Source: DATKKK01 sp964354625 (GTDB lineage Archaea; Thermoproteota; Bathyarchaeia; Bathyarchaeales; Bathycorpusculaceae). From it: 64,000 nt of DNA. A program made the position numbers and the translations under genes. Below the pieces are notes generated by a model, which was not told where the DNA came from, searched no databases, and was given only the letters and a program-made list of their open reading frames with translations. The stretch lies in the NCBI GenBank assembly GCA_964354625.1, contig CAYHAK010000002.1, forward strand, positions 1 to 64,000, in the 5' to 3' direction. Shown here in pieces: positions 50,956 through 58,692 of the stretch (positions within the stretch are counted from its first letter, which is position 1; each line of letters opens with the position of its first letter).

Positions 50956-51516
50956 CTAGGTGTCGTCTGGTTGAGTCTGTGTCGCCACAACAAAATCAGC
51001 GTTGAATTCGAATTTCTCGGCGGCATTTACGTTCCTTTTTGGCTTGAAGAATATTCTTTCTGGTACTCCATCATGCAGATAGGCCACGTACAACAGGTCT
51101 TTTCCCAGACCGTAGCGTTCTAGTTCGACGATCGAGTTTTTGGCTCTATTCAATTTGTCGATCTTGTTCTTCAGTTCTTCAATTGCCTCAAAGAGTATTT
51201 CTGCTTCTCCTAGGGCGTCAGCGCTGAGCATCATGTCCTTGAACTGAACCCATTCCGTCACGGTGTTGACGTTCTTTTCATCTTTTTTGCCTCCTTTCCT
51301 GCTGCCTGATTTCAAGACTTTCTGCAGTTCAGCTGTTTTCTTTGTCCAATCTGAATCTCTGGCGGATTCCGGGTTCCTCAGCAGGCTTCCAAGCCACTGG
51401 CTGTAGTCCTCGAGCAGCACTCTGTACTGGTCTAGTTCCCTTTCCACGTTTTCTCGAATTTCCTTGAGCGAGTAGAATGTTCTGATTTCAGTCAGCAATC
51501 CATCCACACTTAACAC
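50956..51516 (-). CDS. Unknown coiled-coil protein of the MoxR/VWA locus, member C
   Basis: A 186-aa, strongly charged protein with two coiled-coil regions: IRENVERELDQYRVLLEDYS and later LFEAIEELKNKIDKLNRAKN. Basic Ser/Gly/Lys-rich middle (SGSRKGGKKDEKN). The C-terminal part VAYLHDGVPERIFFKPKRN may be a small beta unit. Overlaps member D by 7 nt, so the two are co-translated. Confidence 0.6.
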   Translation of the reverse strand: MLSVDGLLTEIRTFYSLKEIRENVERELDQYRVLLEDYSQWLGSLLRNPESARDSDWTKKTAELQKVLKSGSRKGGKKDEKNVNTVTEWVQFKDMMLSADALGEAEILFEAIEELKNKIDKLNRAKNSIVELERYGLGKDLLYVAYLHDGVPERIFFKPKRNVNAAEKFEFNADFVVATQTQPDDT

Positions 51517-52136
51517 CAGTTGTTTTGTTCCTTGCTGGCCTCAGTTTTGGTTTCGCTATTTTCCATGGCTTTGGCGACTGTTTTCAGTTCTTTTTTCACC
51601 CTCTCAAAGAAATTGGCCCTTGTGCTTACTTTCTTTCTGTACACAGTTATTGCCCTTGCGATTTCAGGCATTACCACCCACAAAACAGCCATGACAATCT
51701 CTGGCGGATACTCAGCCAAGAACGCGTCGCGCTTCTCCTCTTTTTCGTAGAATAGAACTAGGTGGCCCTCTTCATTCAGGACCACCTTCTTGACGTTCCT
51801 TCGGAACGGCAAGTCTTGCGGGGGGATGTTGAACGATATTCGGAGTTTCTTCAGGACCAATGTAAGGGACATGCAGGCATCAAGGACAAGTTTGTTCTCA
51901 TCCATCAGGAATCTGTTCAGCTGTGTGCTTTCCTCGTCTACGATTCTCAAGAGTTCCTGCAGTTTCTGTTCTGCATCAGCCTTGAGACTCTCTATCCCTT
52001 TTTCATCAAGCTTTTCTCGGCTTTCATTAGTGAGCTGCGCGGGACAAAAAAACTGTGCGTCTTCTGCTGTCTTGGTTTGGCCTCCGGGCTTTTGTGCAGG
52101 TTCTTTGTTTTCATTCGGTTGCGTGTTTTCTCCCAT
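51510..52136 (-). CDS. Unknown protein of the MoxR/VWA locus, member D
   Basis: About 208 aa: charged, glutamine-rich N-terminus (GENTQPNENKEPAQKPGG), coiled coil (EQKLQELLRIVDEESTQLN), a strand pair VKKVVLNEEGHLVLFYEKEE, then helices (EIVMAVLWVVMPEIARAITV) and a basic tail. Same order as member A at 46827, hence probably paralogous. I start at the ATG ending at 52136; the frame is open to 52181. Overlaps member C. Confidence 0.6.
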   Translation of the reverse strand: MGENTQPNENKEPAQKPGGQTKTAEDAQFFCPAQLTNESREKLDEKGIESLKADAEQKLQELLRIVDEESTQLNRFLMDENKLVLDACMSLTLVLKKLRISFNIPPQDLPFRRNVKKVVLNEEGHLVLFYEKEEKRDAFLAEYPPEIVMAVLWVVMPEIARAITVYRKKVSTRANFFERVKKELKTVAKAMENSETKTEASKEQNNWC

Positions 52137-52238
52137 CTTGTCTCTCCTCAATGGTAACCAATAACATTGACTAGCTAGCAAATGGATTGGGGGAAGATAA
52201 TAGGGTTAGTACGTTGTGGATTATGACGCACAGAACAA

Positions 52239-52790
52239 TTATTGGTTATCGTATCGTGGCCTGTGAGGTTTGACTATCAAAAATGCAAACGTCATATACA
52301 GGAGCGCTCCTAGGGCTTGCCTCGGCAGGTCTGGAGCAAACCAGAACCAGCTTGATCCGCCGCTGAAATGCAGTCCAGCCACAAACCAGGCAAACACGAC
52401 ATCAATGAAAATCTCAATTACCTTCGCAATCCCTGGCGGCAGCTTCACCAAGTGCGAATCTAGACACAGAACTAGGTAAATCGGCAGGTTAGCCATGAGA
52501 ACAAACAGTGTCAAGCCGGCTTGCAGGCTAAGGATATCCATGAAAGCCCTTGCAAACACGTTAGTCTCCTCGAAAGGTGCGCGGCAGAAAGCAAGCGTTG
52601 AGAGATAGTCAAACAGGATGAAGGCGAAGATCAGAGAAGCTCGTCTGAGCCAATGATTATTCTTCAGCAGCAGAACGTTTCTCAGGCTTATCGCTGAGCC
52701 CAGCTTGCCTTCCATTCCTTTCTCCCCTTCCCCACAAACTAATGTCGCCTGTTCCACCTTAAGAACTTTGAATGTGTATTTTCGATTCAT
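52239..52790 (-). CDS. Four-helix membrane protein (DUF5658-like)
   Basis: A 183-aa membrane protein with segments around residues 48-68, 84-108, 121-141 and 155-174. FDYLSTLAFCRAPFEETNVFARAFM matches the DYxxT...ExNP-type motif of small DUF5658-like proteins. A soluble N-terminus of about 45 residues precedes it; an internal ATG (residue 26) is an alternative start. It is divergent from the TrmB regulator and the outermost gene of the MoxR/VWA locus. Confidence 0.6.
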   Translation of the reverse strand: MNRKYTFKVLKVEQATLVCGEGEKGMEGKLGSAISLRNVLLLKNNHWLRRASLIFAFILFDYLSTLAFCRAPFEETNVFARAFMDILSLQAGLTLFVLMANLPIYLVLCLDSHLVKLPPGIAKVIEIFIDVVFAWFVAGLHFSGGSSWFWFAPDLPRQALGALLYMTFAFLIVKPHRPRYDNQ

Positions 52791-52841
52791 ATTTGGGGTT
52801 CAGAAGGATAAAATACACTCTGCGCTGATTCGGATTCTATA

Positions 52842-53753
52842 TTGGAACTGGAACAAGTAGTAAGGCAACGAGGGATCACAATGGAGTTATCTGTCGAGAA
52901 ACCTGAAGGCATCACGAAACTGTACGATGAGAACACTGGCTTGTGGAGATTCGTGAGAGTAGACAAGGGTTCATCAAAATCATTGGAGACTGTGGAAAAG
53001 GCCCTCAATAGGCTTGGTTTATCCAAGAACGAGGTAAGAGTCTATCTATACCTCGCGAGAACCGGCGAACACAAGGCAAGCGAAATCTCTGAAGCCCTAT
53101 CGCTTCACAGAACCGAAACCTACCGAATTCTGCGTGACTTAGAGAAAAAAGGTCTGATCTCGTCCGTCTTTGAGAAGCCTTTGAAATTCATCGCTATGCC
53201 TTTCGAAAAGACGCTGGACTTACTCATCGAAACCAAGAAGATGAGAATTACCCTCTTAGAGAAACGGAAGGAGAGCTTGGTTGACATATGGCTTTCTCTG
53301 CCGAGAACTGAGGTTGAGCATGAAAGGAAAGAGGTCTTTCAGATACTGGAAGGCGAAGAGCAAATCAGCCTAAAAGCGGATGAGCTGCTTGGCACGGCTA
53401 CCACCGACGTTCTTGCCTTCACATCCGAACAAGACATCACCAACTTCTACCACTCAGGCCTATTCGACAAACTCGAAAAACTATCAAAGAAAAACGTAAA
53501 CGTCCAGCTGCTAACGAACTACTCGCCGAAGAGTTGCTTCTTCATCGAAAAACTGAAACTGGAGAAAGCCAAATACTCGGTTTCATGCGTCGAAGGAATG
53601 CCGACATTCATACTGACAGACAATGAGCAATTGCTCCTGCTGATCAGAAAGAACAATGGGAGAAAGAAAGTAGCCGCCCTGTGGACAAACTACGACGCAT
53701 TTGCAAAGGCAATGAAAACGCTCTTTCTCGGGTTGTGGAACAACAACAGCTAA
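52842..53753 (+). CDS. TrmB-family transcription regulator
   Basis: Archaeal TrmB-like regulator, about 303 aa. The winged-helix domain (residues 46-110) has LGLSKNEVRVYLYLARTG, HKASEISEALSLHRTETYRI and LEKKGLISSVFEKP. A coiled coil follows, then a C-terminal phospholipase-D-like sensor domain (VLAFTSEQDITNFYHSG, VNVQLLTNYSPKS). The TATA-like GATAAAATAC at 52807-52816 sits about 28 nt before TTG 52842, suggesting a leaderless start there; ATG 52881 is the alternative. It may control the glycan locus that follows. Confidence 0.85.
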   Translation: MELEQVVRQRGITMELSVEKPEGITKLYDENTGLWRFVRVDKGSSKSLETVEKALNRLGLSKNEVRVYLYLARTGEHKASEISEALSLHRTETYRILRDLEKKGLISSVFEKPLKFIAMPFEKTLDLLIETKKMRITLLEKRKESLVDIWLSLPRTEVEHERKEVFQILEGEEQISLKADELLGTATTDVLAFTSEQDITNFYHSGLFDKLEKLSKKNVNVQLLTNYSPKSCFFIEKLKLEKAKYSVSCVEGMPTFILTDNEQLLLLIRKNNGRKKVAALWTNYDAFAKAMKTLFLGLWNNNS

Positions 53754-55246
53754 CCTTTCTTCCTAGACTTGACCTCTATCTCTTGTACGATGCTGACAGC
53801 CAACACTCGCGCTTCTTTGTCAATTGCCAGAAGCAGTGCCAGGTAAATGCCAGCTCCTAAGGCTGCCGTAACCAAGGTCCAGAGTATTCTTGTCTGGTGC
53901 GGGAGCAGATACAACGTAGCTGCCATAACGGTTGAGGCGAAAACATACTTTCCTACGCTTCTCCATGGAACGACCACCTTGACTGATTTCCGCATAATGG
54001 TATACAAGACAAGGAACATGGTGATCCGTGCTGTCATGTTGATGGCTGCCACGTAGACTGCAGCTTGCACAAGTTGACCAGGCGCGAAGGTTGTCAGAAC
54101 GTAGAGTGTCGTTGGCAGAGTGATTGCGGCGTGGACGTAGGGTAACGTGAAAACTTTGAAGATGCTGCTTTTCGCGAGTTGCTTGAAGGGTATTCTAGCC
54201 TCCTCGTCTAGCCTTTCAACTCCAAACAGGACGTTCGTGTAGAACTGCGATATCGTAACTACAAAGGCATCGATGGCCAATAGGAGCAGTATCGGCGCTG
54301 CAGCGGCGTAGGGTTCGTTTAGGATTATGAGAAACGAATCTGGGATGGCCATCGCACCTGCTGTCATGGGGATAGCGAACATCAAAACCATCTTCAACGA
54401 GGTCGCAATGTCTGTTGTTTTTCCTTCAGCCAGCAGCTTGGGATAAAGCGCGAATGACAGAAACGACGAGTAGGCGATTATGTTTGCTATTGTGGCTGCT
54501 GCCTGGTAGTTGCCTCTGGCCGCCGCGGTGCCGTAGCTCAACAGCAGAATAAACACGAAGGCCGCTATCTGGTTGCCTACTGCTTGGTAGATGTTTGCCA
54601 CCGAGCCTCGTAGCCACTCCCTCACGTAGCCCCACTGAATTCTCTGCTTGAATTCGCCTGAAAGTATCTTCATGTAATAGAAGGCCTGTATTACCATGGC
54701 CGTCATGAGGCTTATCATGGCCCCCAACAGTGGCTGCTGAAGCACGACGATCAACACGTACGCCAGTGAAACCTTACTCGCCTCTTCTATGAGCAGGCCG
54801 TATCCCACTGTCTGAGGTTTCAGCGCACGCAGGCTTCCTTCTAACGCGGTGATAACGTGGATGTTGGTGATCTGTATCGCCCCCACAAGGTATATGATGA
54901 GGTACGCGCTTGTTCGCCAGAATGCGGTTATCACAAATGCGAGTGGAAGGTAACAGGCCGTCGAGACAGCGGCTATCGCGAGATTCGCCACCAACCCGGT
55001 TTTCGTCGCTCCTTCTTTCCCGTGAGCCACGAAGCGCGTAGTCCAAAACGGGATCGAGGTGGCCAGTATCGCGAAATAGGTGATCAGATCGAATATGTTG
55101 GCCCAAACACCGTAATCAGAGGAGGTCGTGTTCCTCGTTATGAGTAACGTGAACGCCATGCCCGTGGCTACGCTGATCAGCTTTGCCCCAAATATGATAA
55201 AGCCGGAATAGTGAACTCTAACGTCGTTTTCAGTCACGTTTTCCAC
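53750..55246 (-). CDS. Polysaccharide flippase (Wzx/MATE-like)
   Basis: Oligosaccharide-lipid flippase family, 498 aa, about 14 membrane segments. The N-terminal VHYSGFIIFGAKLISVATGM and LLITRNTTSSDYGVWANIFD are typical, where YG-W marks the entry to helix 2. It probably moves lipid-linked glycan across the membrane for surface-protein glycosylation. It converges on trmB (4-nt overlap) and is divergent from a decayed glycosyltransferase. Confidence 0.85.
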   Translation of the reverse strand: MENVTENDVRVHYSGFIIFGAKLISVATGMAFTLLITRNTTSSDYGVWANIFDLITYFAILATSIPFWTTRFVAHGKEGATKTGLVANLAIAAVSTACYLPLAFVITAFWRTSAYLIIYLVGAIQITNIHVITALEGSLRALKPQTVGYGLLIEEASKVSLAYVLIVVLQQPLLGAMISLMTAMVIQAFYYMKILSGEFKQRIQWGYVREWLRGSVANIYQAVGNQIAAFVFILLLSYGTAAARGNYQAAATIANIIAYSSFLSFALYPKLLAEGKTTDIATSLKMVLMFAIPMTAGAMAIPDSFLIILNEPYAAAAPILLLLAIDAFVVTISQFYTNVLFGVERLDEEARIPFKQLAKSSIFKVFTLPYVHAAITLPTTLYVLTTFAPGQLVQAAVYVAAINMTARITMFLVLYTIMRKSVKVVVPWRSVGKYVFASTVMAATLYLLPHQTRILWTLVTAALGAGIYLALLLAIDKEARVLAVSIVQEIEVKSRKKG

Positions 55247-55294
55247 ATTTCAGCCTGTTTAAACTCAATATGGAGCTTTTATGTCTGAGCGGTT

Positions 55295-55304
55295 TTTTAT
55301 ATAG
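55295..55304 (+). promoter_or_regulatory. TATA box before the decayed glycosyltransferase
   Basis: TTTTATATAG, about 40 nt before ATG 55340. A good promoter is retained in front of a broken gene, which suggests recent decay. Confidence 0.5.
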
Positions 55305-55339
55305 TTGCTGGCCGAGAGGTGTGACTATTTGAAGTCGTA

Positions 55340-56013
55340 ATGGTGAACGACTGTGCTTTGTTGGAGAAACACTCATCAAGTACTTCCCATCAGAGATCAG
55401 AGCACTTCACTTGAAACGCTCGAGAGGCCGTGGGACAAAACCTTCAAACTTGCCTACAATATTCTCCGTTCTGATGGTGATATCTTTCACGCCCATTACT
55501 TGCTTCAGGATTGCTATCTTGCTTCAAGGTTCGGAAAGCGTCCGTTGGTTGGTCATGCCCATGGAAGTGACTTGAGGGTTTCGCTCAAGCATACTTTCTG
55601 GGGCGAATCATACGTCATAGTCTAGAGCATTCCGACAGGATTTTCGTGAGTACACCAGAAATTCTGCCCCAAGCAAAGATTTTCAGGGAAGACCCGGAGT
55701 ATTTGCCCAATCCAGTGGATTTCGAGATCTTCTCCCCAAGACCACTTGCAGAACATAGGAGAAAGAAGAGGATTCTGATTGCAAGTGATTCCAATTGGAG
55801 TGTGAAAGGTACAGACATCGCGGTCAGAGCCCTCAGCAAAATCAAGGATGAGGTTGAAGTTAGCATAATCAGATACGGAGTTGATTTTGACAAAACCCTC
55901 AGTTTGGCTTCTTCACTTGGTCTGAATCTGAACGTTTTGCCCAAAGTCGCCCATGATAGACTAAACGCCTACTATTGGGATTCGGACGCAGTCATTGACC
56001 AATTCGTTTTTGG
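55340..56013 (+). pseudogene. GT4-like glycosyltransferase, three frameshifts, 3' truncated
   Basis: Recognisable when frames are joined: MVNDCAL, GETLIKYFPSEIRALHLK, WDKTFKLAYNILRSDGDIFH, VGHAHGSDLRVSLKHTFWG, RIIRHSLEHSDRIFVSTPE, YLPNPVDFEIFSP, then the start of the donor-binding half (WSVKGTDIAVRALSKI). Each switch needs one missing base: near 55360, near 55431 and in the GGGG at about 55600. The protein ends abruptly at DQFVFG, where GCGCGCGCGC (56014) begins; the E-x7-E part is gone. Confidence 0.75.
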
Positions 56014-56023
56014 AGCGCGCGCG
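56014..56023. repeat. GCGCGCGCGC at the junction of two truncated genes
   Basis: Alternating CG run. A plus-strand glycosyltransferase loses its 3' part on the left side, and a minus-strand deacetylase-like gene loses its 3' part on the right side, at the same point. Confidence 0.75.
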
Positions 56024-56266
56024 CCACCTTATGCTTCGAATTGTCTAACGTTCCGATGAGTTCCTTATCTGGAATTGTCCTAGGCGTGAAGAACCAGTCT
56101 GCCTTACCTTTCTCGTTGATTCATTGAACATTTTGGCAACTATCTTGGAGTTCTTGAGATAATCACCGTCCACATGAAGCCCTAAGGCTGTGTAAAAGAA
56201 GCTCCTTATTCTTGAAGGATAAGGGTAGTCAACATCTATCCTTATTTTAATCAAACGGGTTTCCAC
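56024..56266 (-). pseudogene. Polysaccharide-deacetylase-like protein, 5' part only, frameshifted
   Basis: Begins with the GTG ending at 56266: RLIKIRIDVDYPYPSRIRSF, DYLKNSKIVAKMFNEST, then (after one missing base near 56117) KADWFFTPRTIPDKELIG and DNSKHKVA. IRIDVDYPYPSR and WFFTP are typical of a polysaccharide-deacetylase-like (carbohydrate esterase) fold. It stops at the CG run at 56014-56023. An in-frame ATG at 56311 is upstream, but the TATA box sits inside that extension. Product non-functional. Confidence 0.65.
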
Positions 56267-56292
56267 GTACGCTCTTAAAAGACAATAATCTT

Positions 56293-56302
56293 GTTTATAT
56301 AG
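56293..56302 (-). promoter_or_regulatory. TATA box for the deacetylase-like remnant
   Basis: Minus-strand CTATATAAAC, about 30 nt before the GTG at 56266. The spacing implies leaderless transcription and decides against the upstream ATG. Confidence 0.5.
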
Positions 56303-56408
56303 AATATTCATCCCTTTCCCCTATGATTCTGGTGTCTATTGATGCTCATGCCGTTTTCCGCACAACACTCACCGCTCTTTCACAGTGGACCAGCAAGTTT
56401 TCAACTTC

Positions 56409-56416
56409 TTAAATAC
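56409..56416 (+). promoter_or_regulatory. TATA box for the GT2 gene
   Basis: TTAAATAC, predicted start of transcription about 56437. This lies after ATG 56428, so TTG 56458, with GGAG upstream, is the better start. Confidence 0.45.
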
Positions 56417-56457
56417 ATGCTAGCACCATGTTAATTTGGAAAGGAGTAGCGGTTCAC

Positions 56458-57249
56458 TTGCGTTGTGGAGCTGTAGTTGTTGCACGCAGCGAGGAGAAAA
56501 GAATTGAAGCTTGCCTCAAAAGCCTGAGAAGTCAAACCTTTAGGCCTTTCATTGTGGTGGTTGATGATGGTAGTCGAGACGCAACCAGTACAGTCGCCTC
56601 CAGGTTCGCGGATTCTGTCATCAACTTACGAGGTCATAGAGAAAGCTGGGTAGGACTTCCAAAGCTTGCGACAGTTTTCAATTCCGGATTTGATGTGCTT
56701 AAGAACAAGGGCGTTGACTATGTTCTGATCAGCGGAGCTGACAGTGTCTATCCTGTGAATTATGTTGAGGAAATCATCAAAAGAATGGAGAAAGAAGGTT
56801 CGGTCTTGGCATCTGGGATAGCTGAGGGCGAAGTATCTCGTTCTCTTTCTCCTCGAGGCTCAGGTCGAGCAGTAGACGCAAAGTGGTTCGCTACTGTGGG
56901 TTTCAAGTATCCTGAAAACTATGGTTTTGAGGTCTACCTCGTGTACAGAGCACTTTCGGAGGGCAGAAAAGTCACGGTTTTTCCTGATCTGAGGTTTAAG
57001 CTTTCGAGGGGAACAGGTCTCTCTGCGAACAAGTCTTATCTTTGGGGTAAAGGAATGAGAGTTCTCTACTATTGGTGGTTGTACGCTCTTGGACGGTGCA
57101 TTGTCGCCGGTATCAAGAATCCAGCTAGCGGTATTGCAATGCTGAGGGGGTACGTGTCGAAAAGTTCAAAATGCTACGAAGACCTTAGGGGATTTACGCG
57201 AACATTTCAAAAGTCAATGTTCGCTAAGAGAGTAAGAGAGGTCTTGTGA
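56458..57249 (+). CDS. Glycosyltransferase, GT2 family
   Basis: GT-A glycosyltransferase, about 263 aa. The N-terminal CGAVVVARSEEKRIEACLKS and FIVVVDDGSRDATSTVA form the nucleotide-sugar site, and LISGADSVYP stands where the DxD metal motif would be (only one Asp conserved). It resembles dolichyl-phosphate/S-layer glycan transferases. A C-terminal amphipathic region (MRVLYYWWLYALGRCIV) may touch the membrane. Start TTG 56458, from TATA position and GGAG; ATG 56428 is the alternative. Intact, unlike its left neighbours. Confidence 0.82.
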   Translation: MRCGAVVVARSEEKRIEACLKSLRSQTFRPFIVVVDDGSRDATSTVASRFADSVINLRGHRESWVGLPKLATVFNSGFDVLKNKGVDYVLISGADSVYPVNYVEEIIKRMEKEGSVLASGIAEGEVSRSLSPRGSGRAVDAKWFATVGFKYPENYGFEVYLVYRALSEGRKVTVFPDLRFKLSRGTGLSANKSYLWGKGMRVLYYWWLYALGRCIVAGIKNPASGIAMLRGYVSKSSKCYEDLRGFTRTFQKSMFAKRVREVL

Positions 57250-57290
57250 CTTTTGATTTGGAACAAGCATTGCGATAGCCGTGACTCGTA

Positions 57291-58040
57291 CTAGCTCGAC
57301 AGAACCTTTCTCAACTCGTCTTTATCGGGGTAGGTTATCAGAACCGCTCTATGCTTTCCATGAAACACGAAGAAACTCCCTGCAGCTACCGCTGAAGCTC
57401 CGCCTGTCTTGACAGCTTCTCTAAAGTCCTCCAGTTTTCCTGCTCCGCCGAGTGCAATCACTGGGATTCTCACTGATTGAGTAATCTTCTTTATGATGTC
57501 GATGTCATAGCCGTCAAATGTGCCGTCCTTATCCACCGAGTTCAGCAATATTTCACCCGCGCCTTTTCTTTCCATCAAGACGGCGAATTCTACGGGGTCA
57601 AGTTTCGTTGTTATATAAGTGCGGTGATCAAACACCCAGTATTTGCCAGACGCGTCCTTCTTGACGTCGATTGAAGCAACGACGCTTTGGCTGCCGAAAC
57701 TGTTTGCAGCCTCTGCGATAAAGTCTGGGTTTTCGATAGCATACGAGTTGACAGAGATTTTTTCAACGCCCAACTTGAAGAGTCTGGACATGTCTTCTAG
57801 ATTTCTTACGCCGCCGCCGTATCCGAAAGGCATGAAAGCTTCTCGACTCATTCTTGAGACAAGTTCGAAATCCGGTCTCTTCTTTTTTTTCGTAGCTTGA
57901 ATGTCGATAAACAGCAGTTCATCCACTTCTTTGTCGTTGAAGATTTTCACGGCGTTAATGGGGTCTCCGACATAAGCTGGATCTTTGAACTTGATTGTCT
58001 TTACCAAACCTTCATTCTTGAGCAGGAGAGCGGGGATCAC
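57291..58040 (-). CDS. HisF-like subunit of the sugar amidination module (WbuZ type)
   Basis: TIM-barrel cyclase homologue, 249 aa, of the WbuZ/HisF2 branch that works in glycan amidination rather than histidine synthesis. Features: MIPALLLKNEGLVKTIKF (the catalytic Asp11 of HisF, in CLDV, is Leu here as in WbuZ), FGYGGGVRNLEDM, SVNSYAIENP, NSVDKDGTFDGYD. HisH-type glutaminase is 8 nt upstream and the WbpG-type amidotransferase beyond, all on one strand. Together they use glutamine-derived ammonia to turn an acetamido sugar into an acetamidino sugar. Confidence 0.88.
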   Translation of the reverse strand: MIPALLLKNEGLVKTIKFKDPAYVGDPINAVKIFNDKEVDELLFIDIQATKKKKRPDFELVSRMSREAFMPFGYGGGVRNLEDMSRLFKLGVEKISVNSYAIENPDFIAEAANSFGSQSVVASIDVKKDASGKYWVFDHRTYITTKLDPVEFAVLMERKGAGEILLNSVDKDGTFDGYDIDIIKKITQSVRIPVIALGGAGKLEDFREAVKTGGASAVAAGSFFVFHGKHRAVLITYPDKDELRKVLSS

Positions 58041-58048
58041 TCTTAGCC

Positions 58049-58672
58049 TTAGCGTTGATGGACCAACTCCACGAAATTTCTCATCAACTTCAAGCCGTAC
58101 TTGTGACTCTTTTCAGGGTGAAACTGCGTTCCAAAGATATTTTCTTTCTGCAGAGAAGAGACGAAATCATACCCGTAGTTTGTGGTTGACAGGACATCTT
58201 GGATATTGTTGCATGCCACGTGATAGGAATGGACAAAGTAGAACACGGGGTCTGGGTACACGTTATAGAAAAGCGGGCTCTCTTTCCTCATGACTATGCT
58301 GTTCCATCCCATGTGAGGGATTCTTAGGTTGCTACTGATGTCAAATCTGAATCGCACAGTAGAGGCGTCTACTAACCCCAAGCCAGGCAACACACCTTCT
58401 TCACTCTTCTCGGTGAGTAATTGCATGCCCAGGCATATGCCGAGAATAGGAGTTTTTTCTTCAATCACCTTTCTCTTGAGTATGTCGATAAAACCTAGTC
58501 TTGCCAAGTTTTGCATGCCCGCGTCAAAGGCGCCAACTCCTGGCAGAATGAGTTTCTCAGCCTTTTCAATCTTTTCTAGTTCAGACGAAAGTGCAACCTC
58601 GCCGCCAGCCTTCCTGATCATGTTTACTATGGATCCTGTGTTGCCCGTATTGTAGTCAATGACGACAATCAT
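58049..58672 (-). CDS. HisH-like glutaminase subunit (WbuY type)
   Basis: Class I glutamine amidotransferase, 207 aa. Catalytic triad: Cys in LGICLGMQLL, His and Glu in TQFHPEKSHKYGL. The N-terminus is IVVIDYNTGNTGSIVNMI. It supplies ammonia to the sugar amidotransferase. Start: ATG ending at 58672, preceded by GGTGA at 5-nt spacing; an in-frame TTG at 58696 overlaps the previous stop. Middle gene of the three-gene amidination unit. Confidence 0.9.
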   Translation of the reverse strand: MIVVIDYNTGNTGSIVNMIRKAGGEVALSSELEKIEKAEKLILPGVGAFDAGMQNLARLGFIDILKRKVIEEKTPILGICLGMQLLTEKSEEGVLPGLGLVDASTVRFRFDISSNLRIPHMGWNSIVMRKESPLFYNVYPDPVFYFVHSYHVACNNIQDVLSTTNYGYDFVSSLQKENIFGTQFHPEKSHKYGLKLMRNFVELVHQR

Positions 58673-58692
58673 ATGACTCACCGAAATTGAAT

